Shown: positions 1 to 9,083 of the stretch, one piece after another
Position numbering within the stretch: position 1 is the stretch's first letter
Layout of the letters: the number at the start of each line of letters is the position of its first letter
Source of the DNA: Alphaproteobacteria bacterium
Lineage (GTDB): Bacteria; Pseudomonadota; Alphaproteobacteria; UBA8366; Aestuariispiraceae
Length of the DNA: 64,000 nucleotides
Assembly (NCBI GenBank): GCA_033344895.1
Contig: JAWPMN010000001.1
Coordinates: 1,674,001 to 1,738,000, forward strand
Direction of reading: 5' to 3'
Position numbers and translations under genes: made by a program
The notes under the pieces: generated by a model
The model's input: only the letters and a program-made list of their open reading frames with translations
Databases searched by the model: none
What the model was told of the DNA's origin: nothing

Positions 1-183
1 GCCCATATCCGGAACATGGACGGTACGGGGTTGGGGCTGAACATCGCCCGGTCTCTGACAGGTCTGCATGGCGGGGACCTCATCGTGGAGTCCGCGCCGG
101 ACAAGGGCACGACCGTGACCATTCGCCTGCCGGCGTCACGGGTGATTTCCGGGGCTGCGACGCGCTCGGAACCCGCCGCGTGA
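1..183 (+). CDS. Sensor histidine kinase, C-terminal end (partial)
   Basis: The window opens inside this gene; only the last 60 codons are present, ending in TGA at 181-183. The translation contains GTGLGLNIARSL, the G2 box of a HATPase_c ATP-binding domain, followed by the usual final beta strands (VESAPDKGTTVTIRLPA). This is the C-terminal catalytic end of a two-component histidine kinase. The sensor and dimerisation domains lie outside the window, so the signal and partner are unknown. A PAS protein follows on the same strand, but the link is only positional. Confidence 0.8.
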   Translation, partial: AHIRNMDGTGLGLNIARSLTGLHGGDLIVESAPDKGTTVTIRLPASRVISGAATRSEPAA

Positions 184-298
184 CCGGCCCGGCCCCGTGC
201 CGTCGATGTTTCGTTTTGCGGCATTAACCAAATCACGGCATTCTCGGCGCTCATCGTGCCGCCGGAAACGGCGGGTTCCCCAACGGGCCAGAGGAAGC

Positions 299-877
299 GT
301 GACGGAAAGTTTCGATCCCAATGCCGGTGTCCCTGTTTCGACCGAGGCCGCGACGCAATTCCTGTCCGTCTGGCAGGAGTTGACGCGCGACAGCGCGCCC
401 GCCCTGCCGCGCAAGGCCGCCTTGGACCCGGCCGCCATGACGACGGCGCTGCCGCATTTCTGGCTTTATCGACGGATGCCGGACCGGACTATCCTGTGCC
501 ATTTCACCGGAGAGGATGTCACCGCCGCCTGGGGGGCACCGACGCGCGGCCGGCCGTTGCGCCAGATCATTCGCAACGGTTTGCACGGCGTGGTCGAGGC
601 ACGCTTCAACCTGATCATCGACCGCCGCCTGCTGGTCCATGGCATCAATCACGCGCCCGGTGACGAATACTCCTATGCCGAACGCATCTACGGGCCGCTG
701 CAGGGCGATGACGGTGAATTCTACGTTGCCGGCGTCTCGGTCTATCGAAGTGCCGGACCGGAGCTGCTGGATAACGCGTTGCAGAGCCTGGAAATGGACG
801 CCCTTCGGGTCTATGACGCCTTCACCCTGGACTATATCGGCCGATTTGACGGCCCGACTCTGCGGGAGGAGGCCTGA
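299..877 (+). CDS. PAS-domain protein (PAS_5-like), about 192 aa
   Basis: A soluble protein with no membrane segment. Residues about 40-170 look like the PAS_5 type found in many alphaproteobacteria: PHFWLYRRMPD, then a hydrophobic strand with FTGEDV, then a run ending YAERIYGPL. There is no kinase, GGDEF or HTH domain, so it may be a stand-alone sensory or scaffold module. I prefer the GTG start at 299, which has gagga just upstream. The frame is open back to 197, but the extra N-terminus is arginine-rich and shadow-like. Function is unassigned. Confidence 0.7.
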   Translation: MTESFDPNAGVPVSTEAATQFLSVWQELTRDSAPALPRKAALDPAAMTTALPHFWLYRRMPDRTILCHFTGEDVTAAWGAPTRGRPLRQIIRNGLHGVVEARFNLIIDRRLLVHGINHAPGDEYSYAERIYGPLQGDDGEFYVAGVSVYRSAGPELLDNALQSLEMDALRVYDAFTLDYIGRFDGPTLREEA

Positions 878-883
878 TTCCAA

Positions 884-1357
884 TCAGGCCGGACCCGCTG
901 CTGCCGCATTCTGCCGGCGAACCGCAAACCACCAGGCCCAGCCGATCAGGATGGCCTGCATCGGTATGCGGATCAGCAGATAGGACAGCCCCCATTCATG
1001 GCCGCCGATCGGTACCTGCGCGATCGCCGCATAGACATTGAACGGCAGGAACCCGATCAGCACCGCAATCGCGGCCAGGCCCGCCAGTCGGCGAGTGGCG
1101 GGCAGCAGCAATCCCACGGCAATGGCGAGCTCCACCACACCGGTCGCCAGGACCAGGAATTCCCGCTGCGGAAACACCGGCGGGATCATCTGCGCCAGAA
1201 GATCGGTCAGGAAGAAATGCCCGGCGCCGGTCATCAGGAACACCAGCGCCAGCCCCGCCGCGCCGGCCGCCCGGTGCCAGACCGCCCAGCGCCGCATCAG
1301 CGCAACGACGATCAACGGTAAGCCCAGCAGGGCCAGCATCAGGATCAGGTTGGACAT
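884..1357 (-). CDS. DoxX-like small membrane protein
   Basis: About 157 aa with four hydrophobic segments: N-terminal SNLILMLALLGLPLIVVALM, then segments around residues 40-60, 75-95 and 100-120, with a final helix near the C-terminus. The TGAGHFF and VVELAIAVGLLLPATRRLAG stretches are typical of the DoxX/DoxD-like family of inner-membrane proteins, several of which are linked to redox or thiol stress. The ATG at 1357 is chosen because the open frame upstream encodes no membrane protein and lies in the promoter and operator DNA. Two inverted repeats sit directly upstream. Confidence 0.75.
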   Translation of the reverse strand: MSNLILMLALLGLPLIVVALMRRWAVWHRAAGAAGLALVFLMTGAGHFFLTDLLAQMIPPVFPQREFLVLATGVVELAIAVGLLLPATRRLAGLAAIAVLIGFLPFNVYAAIAQVPIGGHEWGLSYLLIRIPMQAILIGWAWWFAVRRQNAAAAGPA

Positions 1358-1373
1358 GGCGGCGTCTCCAATT

Positions 1374-1422
1374 CTTGACACCGTCAAGATAATGGCGATC
1401 TTTTCGCTGTCAAGATATTGAC
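1374..1422 (-). promoter_or_regulatory. doxX promoter with two palindromic operators
   Basis: Read on the minus strand, TTGACA (1413-1408) and TATCTT (1391-1386) are separated by 16 bp and form a good sigma-70-type promoter for the DoxX gene. Two inverted repeats overlap it: CTTGAC-ACC-GTCAAG at 1374-1388 and GTCAA-GATA-TTGAC at 1409-1422. Both contain TCAAGATA-like half sites, as in MarR/HxlR-type operators. No such regulator gene is adjacent, so the regulator would act in trans. Confidence 0.55.
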
Positions 1423-1440
1423 TTTCACCGGAAGATTGGA

Positions 1441-1530
1441 TCAATGCGCCGCGATCACGTCAATTTCGACCGGATAGCCAGACGCACCCAGCTTCGGGGC
1501 CCGGACGCGCCGCTTCGAAAGGCCGTGATG
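1441..1530 (-). pseudogene. ridA-like C-terminal remnant
   Basis: The minus-strand reading ends with GYPVEIDVIAAH then TGA at 1443-1441. This closely resembles the last strand of the RidA/YjgF/UK114 family (…VEIDVIA). An in-frame TAA at 1533-1531 cuts off anything upstream, so fewer than 30 codons of a ~130-codon family remain. I read it as the decayed 3' end of a ridA-like gene lost by deletion. The match is short, so this is tentative. Confidence 0.45.
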
Positions 1531-1544
1531 TTAGGAACCGGCCA

Positions 1545-2228
1545 TTAGGGTGATATGGGGATGGCTGATGGGCTTATGGGGAATATCGAATCAATCTCTC
1601 CTCGGACATGTGCTGTCTGATTAGGATTGATGGGCCGTTTCTCAATTTCCTCATTTACTCTTTTGGCGGTCGCCCGGACCAGCCTTTCAAACGCGCGATG
1701 CGCCGCCTTCTTGTGAAGCGGTTCGAACACCGTGGCGGCCGAGAAGAAACTATCATCCGATGCCGTGCCGGTGCTGTTGACACTCACCGGTTTGCCGGAC
1801 CCTTCGCCATGGTCGACGGACAGCCATGCCGAAAACTTGACGGTCTGAGAACAGGAATAGGGGGTTCCGTTTATCGTATGGCAAAAGCCACTGGCGTAAA
1901 TTCTGTCCACCGCGATCATGACATGGGGAGTGCCTTTCGCCGGCGACGTGATTTCGAAGGGTATGGACAATCCTGACTTCAGGGAGTCCACCAGGGCGGC
2001 TGAATAGTCGAAATGCATATCAGCAAATCTTGAGTAGGTCATAGAGATCTTCTGCCGTTGCGGCGGCGCGATTTCGAGACTGATTTTTCGGCTGCCCTCT
2101 ATGTCCTCCAAGGCGGCAAGATCGATAAGATCGGCGTTGGTCAAAACGCTGTCGGCGACGGTCAAACAGCCCGGCAAGAAAATCATTGCCGTCAGGCATA
2201 CCAGCTTCTTCAGCCCAAAAACGTTCAT
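1545..2228 (-). CDS. Hypothetical lipoprotein
   Basis: 227 aa. The N-terminus is a lipoprotein signal peptide (two lysines, a hydrophobic core and lipobox LPGC around residues 18-21), so the mature protein is likely membrane-anchored in the periplasm or outer membrane. The rest has mixed alpha/beta character, with a cysteine pair around FCHTINGTPYSC and no catalytic motif I recognise. It could be a host-adapted LPS-assembly or pilus-associated lipoprotein, but nothing proves that. It lies upstream of hslU on the same strand with a ~90-bp gap. Its GC content is lower than that of the neighbours. Confidence 0.6.
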   Translation of the reverse strand: MNVFGLKKLVCLTAMIFLPGCLTVADSVLTNADLIDLAALEDIEGSRKISLEIAPPQRQKISMTYSRFADMHFDYSAALVDSLKSGLSIPFEITSPAKGTPHVMIAVDRIYASGFCHTINGTPYSCSQTVKFSAWLSVDHGEGSGKPVSVNSTGTASDDSFFSAATVFEPLHKKAAHRAFERLVRATAKRVNEEIEKRPINPNQTAHVRGEIDSIFPISPSAIPISP

Positions 2229-2317
2229 TGTTCCCCTCTCAAACCGCAGCCGTTCAAGGGGAGTATCCGGGTGTCATCCCGCATCCGCAATGCCGAATGG
2301 CAAGCGGATCATCGGTG

Positions 2318-3646
2318 CTACAAAATGAACTTCGACAGATCCGCGTTCTTGGCCAGGTTGCCGACCTGGGCGTGGACATAGGCGGCGTCGATTTCGACGG
2401 TTTCGCCGTCCGGCTTGTCCGAAGCGGAGTAGGAGATTTCCTCCAGCAACTTCTCCAGCACCGTATGCAGGCGGCGGGCGCCGATATTCTCGACCGACGC
2501 GTTGATCTCCGCGGCCTGCCTGGCCAGCGCGTCGATGGCGTCCTCGGTGAAGCTCAGGGTCAGTGCCTCGGTCGCCATCAGGGCGACATACTGCTTGATC
2601 AGGCTGTTGTCCGGTTCGGTCAGAATGCGGCGGAAATCCTCTTCGGTCAGCGCGTTCAGGCTGACCCGGATCGGCAGGCGGCCCTGCAGTTCCGGCAGCA
2701 GGTCGGCCGGTTTCGCCAGATGGAACGCGCCGGACGCGATGAACAGGATATGGTCGGTTTTCACCGCGCCGTGCTTGGTCGCGACCGTCGTGCCCTCGAT
2801 CAGCGGCAGCAGGTCGCGCTGCACGCCTTCGCGGCTGACATCGCCGCCGGAGCGTTCGGACCGGACGGTGATCTTGTCGATCTCGTCGATGAAGGCGATG
2901 CCGTTCTGCTCGACATTGTCGATCGCGGCCAGCTTGATCGCCTCGTGGTCGACCAGCTTGTCGGCTTCCTCTGCGACCAGCACCTCATAGCTTTCGCGCA
3001 CCGTCATCTTGCGGGCCTTGGTGCGGCCGCCGCCCAGCGCCTTCCCGAAGATGTCGTTCAGGTTCAGCATGCCCATCTGGGCGCCCGGCATGCCGGGAAT
3101 GTCCATGGTCGGCAGGCCGATGCCGCCGGTATCCTGGACATGAATCTCGATTTCCTTGTCGTCCAGCGAGCCTTCGCGCAGCTTCTTGCGGAAGGTCTGG
3201 CGCGTCGACTCCCCGGCCTTGTCGCCGACCAGCGCGTCGATCACGCGCTCCTCGGCGGCCAGCTCGGCCTTGGAATGCACTTCGCGGCGCTGGCGCTCGG
3301 TCTCCATCTGGATCGCGACCTCGACCAAATCGCGCACGATCTGCTCCACATCGCGGCCGACATAGCCGACCTCGGTGAATTTCGTCGCTTCGACCTTGAT
3401 GAAGGGCGCGCGGGCCAACTTGGCCAGGCGGCGGGCGATTTCGGTCTTGCCGCAGCCGGTCGGGCCGATCATCAGGATGTTCTTCGGCAGCACCTCGTCG
3501 CGCATTTCCGGCTCCAGCTGCTGCCGGCGCCAGCGGTTGCGCAGTGCAATGGCGACGGCCTTCTTGGCGTCGTTCTGGCCGACGATGAACCGGTCGAGTT
3601 CTGAGACAATTTCGCGGGGGCTGAAACTCGGGCTGTTGTCGCTCAC
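2318..3646 (-). CDS. hslU: ATP-dependent protease ATPase subunit HslU
   Basis: 442 aa, the normal length for HslU. It is the AAA+ unfoldase that feeds proteins into the HslV peptidase chamber in the cytoplasm. Walker A GPTGCGKT is at about residues 61-68, Walker B FIDEID near 255, and the I-domain lies between them. The C-terminus ends in NADLSKFIL, like the tail that docks into HslV. The start overlaps the hslV stop by four bases (ATGA at 3646-3643), so the two genes are translationally coupled in the order hslV-hslU. Confidence 0.97.
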   Translation of the reverse strand: MSDNSPSFSPREIVSELDRFIVGQNDAKKAVAIALRNRWRRQQLEPEMRDEVLPKNILMIGPTGCGKTEIARRLAKLARAPFIKVEATKFTEVGYVGRDVEQIVRDLVEVAIQMETERQRREVHSKAELAAEERVIDALVGDKAGESTRQTFRKKLREGSLDDKEIEIHVQDTGGIGLPTMDIPGMPGAQMGMLNLNDIFGKALGGGRTKARKMTVRESYEVLVAEEADKLVDHEAIKLAAIDNVEQNGIAFIDEIDKITVRSERSGGDVSREGVQRDLLPLIEGTTVATKHGAVKTDHILFIASGAFHLAKPADLLPELQGRLPIRVSLNALTEEDFRRILTEPDNSLIKQYVALMATEALTLSFTEDAIDALARQAAEINASVENIGARRLHTVLEKLLEEISYSASDKPDGETVEIDAAYVHAQVGNLAKNADLSKFIL

Positions 3647-4209
3647 GTGTCCAGACTTTCCAGGGTAATGTTCTCGTTCGTGTAGATGCAGATATCGGCC
3701 GCGACCTTCATCGCGCGGCGGGCGATATCCTCGGCGCTCATATCCTCCCGGTCGGCCAGCGCGCGGGCGGCGGCCAGGGCATAGGCCCCGCCGGAGCCAA
3801 TCCCGATCAGCCCGTCCTCGGGCTCCAGCACGTCGCCGGTCCCGCTGAGGATCAGCGAGACATCCTTGTCGACCACGGCCATCATCGCCTCAAGGCGGCG
3901 CAGATAGCGGTCGGTGCGCCAATCCTTCGCCAGCTCGACACAGGCGCGGGTCAGCTGGGCCGGATACTGTTCCAGCTTCGCTTCCAGGCGCTCGAACAGG
4001 GTGAAGGCGTCGGCGGTCGCACCGGCGAAGCCGACGATGACCCGCCCGTCGGCCAGCGGCCGGACCTTGCGCGCATTGGATTTGAACACGGTGTTGCCCA
4101 GGCTGACCTGGCCGTCACCGGCGATGACCACCTTGTCGCCCTTGCGGACGGACAGGATCGTGGTGCCGTGAAAGACCGGCGCGTCGCCGGCGGAGGATTG
4201 CTGAGTCAT
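3643..4209 (-). CDS. hslV: ATP-dependent protease peptidase subunit HslV
   Basis: About 188 aa. It is the N-terminal threonine peptidase that forms the core of the HslUV protease. After a short pro-segment, the sequence [28 protein letters not shown] carries the catalytic Thr and the highly conserved [23 protein letters not shown] and the C-terminal [12 protein letters not shown] are family hallmarks. The ATG at 4209 is preferred over the upstream frame, which would extend into the promoter. It is followed directly by overlapping hslU. Heat-shock control is expected for the family; a possible sigma-32-like promoter is listed separately. Confidence 0.96.
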   Translation of the reverse strand: MTQQSSAGDAPVFHGTTILSVRKGDKVVIAGDGQVSLGNTVFKSNARKVRPLADGRVIVGFAGATADAFTLFERLEAKLEQYPAQLTRACVELAKDWRTDRYLRRLEAMMAVVDKDVSLILSGTGDVLEPEDGLIGIGSGGAYALAAARALADREDMSAEDIARRAMKVAADICIYTNENITLESLDT

Positions 4210-4217
4210 GCCCGCCG

Positions 4218-4245
4218 ATATGGGCGACCTCGCCCGGAAGGTCAA
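4218..4245 (-). promoter_or_regulatory. Possible sigma-32-like promoter of hslVU
   Basis: On the minus strand TTGACC (4245-4240) is followed after 15 bp by CCCATAT (4224-4218), resembling the heat-shock consensus CTTGAA/CCCCATNT. The implied start point is only a few bases from the hslV ATG at 4209, which would make the transcript nearly leaderless, so the assignment is weak. Confidence 0.3.
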
Positions 4246-4265
4246 CTCCGGGCGGGATGGAGATT

Positions 4266-5696
4266 TCAGGAGGCCGGTGCGCTGCCGACGGTGATGTTCA
4301 GGTATTCCAGTGCCGAGGCGATCGGGATGAACAGGCTCAGGGAATCCGTGGCCTGCCCGCCGGAAACCGCGACCGCCACGGTAACGCCCAGAATATTGCC
4401 GTTCTCGTCGACCAGGGCTCCGCCGCTATTGCCGCCATGAACCGCCGCATCGGCCTGAATCAGCGGCGGTTCGCGGCCGTTCAGGCCGTTCGGCCGGATG
4501 CTGCTGACGATCCCGCGTGTCACGGTGGCTTCCAGAACCCGGTGGGCCGGCGTGCCGATGACGAAGACCGGCGCGGCGATCTTCGGATAGTCAAGATGCA
4601 GCGCCAGCGGTTTCAGCCCGCTGACCGGTGCCCGCAGCAGCGCGACATCCCGGACCTTGTGACGGCGGATCACATCGGCCGCCATCTCCAGCCCGGACGG
4701 GAAGCGCACCCGCACCGTCTCCGCCTCGCCCACGACGTGATAATTGGTCAGGATGTGACCGTCCTCGCGCACGACAAAGCCGGATCCATGGCCGGACGTG
4801 CCGACCAGGACCGTAACCACGGACCCGATGATCCGGTCGGAATTCTCGTGGAATGGCCGTTGCGACAGGGGCAGGTCGGGCAGGACGAAGACGGGGTCGG
4901 CACCGGGCGCGGCAGACGCCGTTTCCGGGGTTGTGTCGATGGAGGCCGCCGCGGTCCCGGCGCTCCCGGATATGGTCGCGACGAAATCCCGGTTCGAGGC
5001 CAGCCGGTCCGCCGACGCCGCGAAGGCGCCGCGCAAGGATTCCATGATACCGGTATCCGTGGCCTTGGCCTTCAGATAATAGCCGTCGGCCTGGAACTGG
5101 GCGATCTCGCGCTGCTGGACCACGTCATAGACGCTCCAGGTGACATTCAGATAGATTTCCCCGGCATACCGGCCCAGCGGCCGCCCGTCCCACCAGTGGT
5201 GTTCCTCGCAGAAATTGCCCCGCATCTCGTCGATGCGGGCGGCAATACGATACTGCGCCCGGTCGATCTCGTCCGGAATGTCGAACAGCCGCCCCGGATC
5301 GGTGGTGACATCGAAGCCGCGTCCGGTCAGGACATCGAAGAAGGCGATGCCCAGATCGCCCCGCCAGTCGCCGAGCTGCTGCGAGGCGCCGACCCAGGTT
5401 TCCGTGGCTTCGCCGGCATAGCCGTAATTGCACAGCGAGACGCTGGTACCGGGCACGCTGCGGGCCGGATAATGAAGGATGACGGTTCCGGAGCGGATCC
5501 CCGACACGACCTTTTCGAAGGCGATCGGTTTGGTGCCTTTCACGCTGATGGGGCCGGAGGGTGCCGCCGCCGAGACGGGAATGTCCATCCTGGCCGTCGT
5601 GTTGCATGCCGCCAGGGCGGCGCAGACGGCGAAAAGCCCGGCCCGGAACCAATGCCTTCGGGCAAAACCGGCAATTCCGAATTCACCAGAAACCAT
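4266..5696 (-). CDS. Trypsin-like serine protease lipoprotein
   Basis: About 476 aa. The N-terminus has a signal peptide ending in a lipobox (LAAC), so the protein should be lipidated in the periplasm. Residues about 40-230 form an unassigned domain. The C-terminal half is an S1C/HtrA-like protease: GHGSGFVV, catalytic His in NYHVV, Asp in RDVALL and Ser in GGNSGGAL. No PDZ domain follows. The ATG at 5696 is chosen because GGGAGG lies at ideal spacing. It sits just upstream of hslVU on the same strand, which suggests a cell-envelope proteostasis role by context only. Confidence 0.85.
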   Translation of the reverse strand: MVSGEFGIAGFARRHWFRAGLFAVCAALAACNTTARMDIPVSAAAPSGPISVKGTKPIAFEKVVSGIRSGTVILHYPARSVPGTSVSLCNYGYAGEATETWVGASQQLGDWRGDLGIAFFDVLTGRGFDVTTDPGRLFDIPDEIDRAQYRIAARIDEMRGNFCEEHHWWDGRPLGRYAGEIYLNVTWSVYDVVQQREIAQFQADGYYLKAKATDTGIMESLRGAFAASADRLASNRDFVATISGSAGTAAASIDTTPETASAAPGADPVFVLPDLPLSQRPFHENSDRIIGSVVTVLVGTSGHGSGFVVREDGHILTNYHVVGEAETVRVRFPSGLEMAADVIRRHKVRDVALLRAPVSGLKPLALHLDYPKIAAPVFVIGTPAHRVLEATVTRGIVSSIRPNGLNGREPPLIQADAAVHGGNSGGALVDENGNILGVTVAVAVSGGQATDSLSLFIPIASALEYLNITVGSAPAS

Positions 5697-5813
5697 ATGC
5701 GCCTCCCGAAAAAGCAATCGGGAGGAGAATATGGAACAAATGTCGAACCGCCAAGATAAAACTGACGGTTGAACCTGTCGGGCCGGGGCCGCTGGTACGC
5801 GTCGGCGAAATTG

Positions 5814-6443
5814 TTACGCGGAGGTGTCGACCTTCTCCGTGTCGTCCGGCGGCGGGGCGGCGTCGCCCTTGGCGACCAGAACCATGGCCGGGCGCAGCAG
5901 CCGGTCATGCAGCTTGTAGCCGGATTGCAGAACCTGGACGACCGTGCCGGCGGGTTTGCCGGTACCGGGGACTTCCTGGATCGCCTGATGCTCCGCGTAG
6001 TTGAATTTCTCGTCCAGCGGGTCGATCCGGGCGATGCCGTTCTTCTGGAAAGCGTCCAGCAGCATCTTCTCGGTCATTTCGACCCCGACCAGAAGGTTCT
6101 TCATGACCTCGTTATCGGCGCGGTGTTCCTCCGGCACGGCCTCGACGGCCCGGCGCAGATTGTCGACCACCGGCAACAATTCCTTCGCCAGGCCCGATGC
6201 CGCGTATTTCAGCGTGTCGCTGCGTTCCTTGTCGGCCCGGCGGCGCACATTCTCGGCCTCGGCCACGGCGCGCAGCGCCTTGTCGCGCATCGCCGCCAGT
6301 TCGGATTTCAGCTGAACGACCTCGTCGCTGTCCTCCGGCGCGGTCTCGACATCGGCACCGGCCTCTTCCAGCGCGGCCTCCACGGCCGCTTCCACCGTTT
6401 CCTGCTCGGTTTCGTCCGACTGGGTCTTCTTGTCCTCGCTCAT
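5814..6443 (-). CDS. grpE: Nucleotide exchange factor GrpE
   Basis: About 209 aa. The acidic N-terminal tail and long helix (QLKSELAAMRDKALRAVAEAENVRRRADKE) are followed by the C-terminal beta domain with NYAEHQAIQEVP and VVQVLQSGYKLHDRLLRPAMVLVAKG, the GrpE signature. It drives ADP release from DnaK. The ATG at 6443 has a ggcggtgag ribosome site; the longer frame to 6497 is not GrpE-like. It lies downstream of hrcA on the same strand, a common alphaproteobacterial order. Confidence 0.96.
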   Translation of the reverse strand: MSEDKKTQSDETEQETVEAAVEAALEEAGADVETAPEDSDEVVQLKSELAAMRDKALRAVAEAENVRRRADKERSDTLKYAASGLAKELLPVVDNLRRAVEAVPEEHRADNEVMKNLLVGVEMTEKMLLDAFQKNGIARIDPLDEKFNYAEHQAIQEVPGTGKPAGTVVQVLQSGYKLHDRLLRPAMVLVAKGDAAPPPDDTEKVDTSA

Positions 6444-6560
6444 ACTCACCGCCTGTTGCGTTTCATGCCTAAAAAGGGTTGCGGGGGCGTAGCCCATTCC
6501 AGGTGCTGCCTCAAGTCCCGCCTCGGGTTCCGCTGCGCAAAATCCTCGATTTCCGCCGGA

Positions 6561-7616
6561 TCAGGTTCTGTTGCCGCCGACCAGCCGGCCGATCACCTTG
6601 GCCGTGTAGTCGACCATCGGGATGATCCGCGCATAGTTCATGCGGGTCGGGCCCAGGACGCCGATCGCCCCGACGATCTTCTGGCCGTCCTCGCCGCCGC
6701 GATATGGGGCGACGATCATGGAACAGCCGGCCAGCGAAAACAGGTCGTTCTCGGCGCCGATGAAAATCTGGACGCCCTGTGCGCCCTCCGCCGCGTCCAG
6801 AAGCTTCCACAGGTTCTCTTTAGCCTCCAGGGCCGAGAACAGGCTGCGAATGCGCTCCAGGTCGGCAATGGCCGTGACGTCCTCCAGCAGGTTCGACTGG
6901 CCGGACACGATCAGCACGCCATCGCCGGACGTGACATCCGACCAGGTCGCCAGGCCGGTCTCGACCACCTTCGCCGTCAGCTCGTCGATCTGCGCGCGAT
7001 GGGCCTGGATCTCCTCGGCGATGACATTGCGCGCATCTGCTATGGACCGGCCGACGAGCTTGGCCGTCAGGTAGTTCGTCGCCTCGATCAGGGTCGAGGA
7101 GGGCAGGCCCATGGGAAGGTCGATGACCCGGTTCTCCACCATGCCGCTTTCGGTGACCATGACGACCAGCGCCCGGCCCGGACCCAGCGGCACGAATTCG
7201 ATGTGCTTCAGAACACCGTCGGTCTTCGGCGCGGTGACCAGTCCGGCGCAACGGCTCAGCCCCGACATCAGGGTCGAGGTTTCTTCCAGCATCTGGGTGA
7301 CCGATCGGCCGGCGGTGGCGCATTGCTGCTCGATCGCGACCCGGTCCTCCTGGCTCAACTGCCCGCTTTGCAGCAGGCCGTCGACGAACAGGCGAACGCC
7401 CATATCGGTCGGCAGCCGGCCGGCGGAGGTGTGCGGCGCATAGAGCAGCCCGGCATCCTCCAGGTCGGCCATCACATTGCGGATCGTCGCCGGCGACAGG
7501 CCCATGTCCAGGCGCCGCGACAGCGTACGCGAGCCGACCGGTTCGCCGGTTTCGACGAAAGCCTCCACCACTAGGCGCAGGATGTCTCTGGATCGATCAT
7601 TCAGCTCGGTAATCAT
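6561..7616 (-). CDS. hrcA: Heat-inducible transcription repressor HrcA
   Basis: 351 aa. The N-terminal winged helix contains GEPVGSRTLSRRLDMGLSPATIRNVMADLEDAGLL, and the C-terminal part has the GAF-like effector fold typical of HrcA (IGAENDLFSLAGCSMIVAPY…GAIGVLGPTRMNYARIIPMVDYTA). The family represses groESL/dnaK-type operons at CIRCE sites. I found no CIRCE sequence upstream of this gene. It is divergent from rph with about 130 bp between the start codons and is followed by grpE. Confidence 0.96.
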   Translation of the reverse strand: MITELNDRSRDILRLVVEAFVETGEPVGSRTLSRRLDMGLSPATIRNVMADLEDAGLLYAPHTSAGRLPTDMGVRLFVDGLLQSGQLSQEDRVAIEQQCATAGRSVTQMLEETSTLMSGLSRCAGLVTAPKTDGVLKHIEFVPLGPGRALVVMVTESGMVENRVIDLPMGLPSSTLIEATNYLTAKLVGRSIADARNVIAEEIQAHRAQIDELTAKVVETGLATWSDVTSGDGVLIVSGQSNLLEDVTAIADLERIRSLFSALEAKENLWKLLDAAEGAQGVQIFIGAENDLFSLAGCSMIVAPYRGGEDGQKIVGAIGVLGPTRMNYARIIPMVDYTAKVIGRLVGGNRT

Positions 7617-7747
7617 GGCAGCGCAAATGTAGGTAGGGGTCGGTGGACCGTCAATTGTCCCGCTCTGGACGGAACCTTCGGGAAAGGCTAAAGCGTAGGT
7701 TGCTTAACCATAGTTCCAACCGTTGCCAATTGTCCCAGGGAGAAACA

Positions 7748-8461
7748 ATGCGTCCGTCCGGCCGTGCCGCAGATCAGCTCAGAGATATCGTCCTCGAACC
7801 GGATGTCGCGCGCTATGCCGAAGGCTCGTGCCTGGCGAAATTCGGACATACCCATGTCCTGTGCACGGCCTCGGTCGAAGATGGGGTGCCGCCGTTTCTG
7901 CGCAATACCGGCAAGGGTTGGGTCACCGCGGAATACGGCATGCTGCCGCGCTCGACCCACAGCCGCATGGATCGCCGCCGCACCGCCGACAGCGGCCGAT
8001 CCCAGGAGATTTCCCGCCTGATCGGACGGTCCCTGCGGGCCGTTACGGATACGAAACGTCTGGGCGAACGGCAGATCCGGGTCGATTGCGACGTCATCCA
8101 GGCCGATGGCGGCACGCGGACCGCCGCCACGACGGGCGGCTATGTGGCGCTCGCCCTGGCAATCCAGCATATGGTCAAATTGGGCGCGGTGAACAAATCG
8201 CCGCTGACCGGGTCGATCGCCGCGATTTCCTGCGGTCTCTACAAGGGTGAGGCGGTTCTGGATCTCGATTATGACGAGGATTCGACGGCCCAGGCCGATG
8301 CCAACTTCGTTCTGACCGGCGCGGGCGGTCTGGTCGAGATTCAGGGTACGGCGGAAGGTGACCCGTTCAGCGAGGAGCAGTTCCTGGCGCTGTTGCGCTT
8401 GGCGCGCAAGGGCTGCGCGGAGCTGACGGCGGCACAGAACGCCGTTCTGGCTGCCGGCTGA
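7748..8461 (+). CDS. rph: Ribonuclease PH
   Basis: 237 aa, the full length for RNase PH. It is the phosphorolytic exonuclease that trims tRNA 3' ends. Family sequences visible are [36 protein letters not shown] and [16 protein letters not shown]-like (here [18 protein letters not shown]). The ATG at 7748 is preceded by gggagaaac. rdgB follows after 22 bp and hemW overlaps rdgB, so rph-rdgB-hemW form one transcription unit. Confidence 0.96.
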   Translation: MRPSGRAADQLRDIVLEPDVARYAEGSCLAKFGHTHVLCTASVEDGVPPFLRNTGKGWVTAEYGMLPRSTHSRMDRRRTADSGRSQEISRLIGRSLRAVTDTKRLGERQIRVDCDVIQADGGTRTAATTGGYVALALAIQHMVKLGAVNKSPLTGSIAAISCGLYKGEAVLDLDYDEDSTAQADANFVLTGAGGLVEIQGTAEGDPFSEEQFLALLRLARKGCAELTAAQNAVLAAG

Positions 8462-8483
8462 CCGGGGCGGAGGCGAAGACCGA

Positions 8484-9083
8484 ATGGCGCGGCATTTCGA
8501 CGGGGACAAGCTGGTCATCGCCAGCCATAACGAAGGCAAGGTGCGTGAAATCGCGGACCTGTTGCGGCCCTTCAACATCACCGTGTTCTCCGCCGCGATG
8601 CTTGAGCTGCCGGAGCCGGAAGAGACCGGCTACACCTTTCTGGCCAATGCCGAACTGAAGGCCCGCGCGGCCGCGACCGGCGCCAACATGCCGGCCCTGG
8701 CCGACGATTCCGGTCTGGCCGTGGCCGCACTGGACGGTGCGCCCGGCATCTATTCCGCGCGCTGGGGCGGCAAGACAAAGAATTTCGATCTGGCGATGAA
8801 CCGTGTCCATCGGGCCCTGGCAGGCAAGGACGACAAATCAGCCGCCTTCATCTGCGCCTTGGCGCTGGTCTGGCCGGATGGGCATCTGGAGGCCTTCGAG
8901 GGCCGCGTCGAGGGTACGATCGTGGAGCCGGGACGGGGCGACCGGGGCTTCGGCTATGACCCGATCTTTGTCCCGACCGGCGATACCCGCACCTTCGGTG
9001 AGATGGATCCCGACGAAAAGCACGCGATCAGCCACCGCGCCGACGCCTTCAACCAGCTGGTCGCGGCCTGCTTCTCGAAATGA
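8484..9083 (+). CDS. rdgB: Non-canonical purine NTP pyrophosphatase (RdgB/HAM1)
   Basis: 199 aa. It hydrolyses dITP/XTP to monophosphates and so cleans the nucleotide pool. The N-terminal [12 protein letters not shown], central [24 protein letters not shown] and C-terminal [20 protein letters not shown]…[11 protein letters not shown] are the HAM1/RdgB signatures. The stop overlaps the start of hemW by four bases. Gene order rph-rdgB-hemW is conserved in alphaproteobacteria. Confidence 0.96.
   Translation: MARHFDGDKLVIASHNEGKVREIADLLRPFNITVFSAAMLELPEPEETGYTFLANAELKARAAATGANMPALADDSGLAVAALDGAPGIYSARWGGKTKNFDLAMNRVHRALAGKDDKSAAFICALALVWPDGHLEAFEGRVEGTIVEPGRGDRGFGYDPIFVPTGDTRTFGEMDPDEKHAISHRADAFNQLVAACFSK

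Noticed and set aside
2186-3604. 472-codon plus-strand open frame opposite hslU
   Set aside because: It mirrors hslU codons in high-GC DNA; composition is Arg/Gln/Asp-rich with no domain, while the minus-strand frame is clear HslU.
4257-5759. 500-codon plus-strand frame opposite the trypsin-like protease
   Set aside because: No recognisable protein; the antisense frame has signal peptide and catalytic triad.
7617-7747. CIRCE element for hrcA
   Set aside because: I looked for TTAGCACTC-N9-GAGTGCTAA in the hrcA/rph gap and did not find it.
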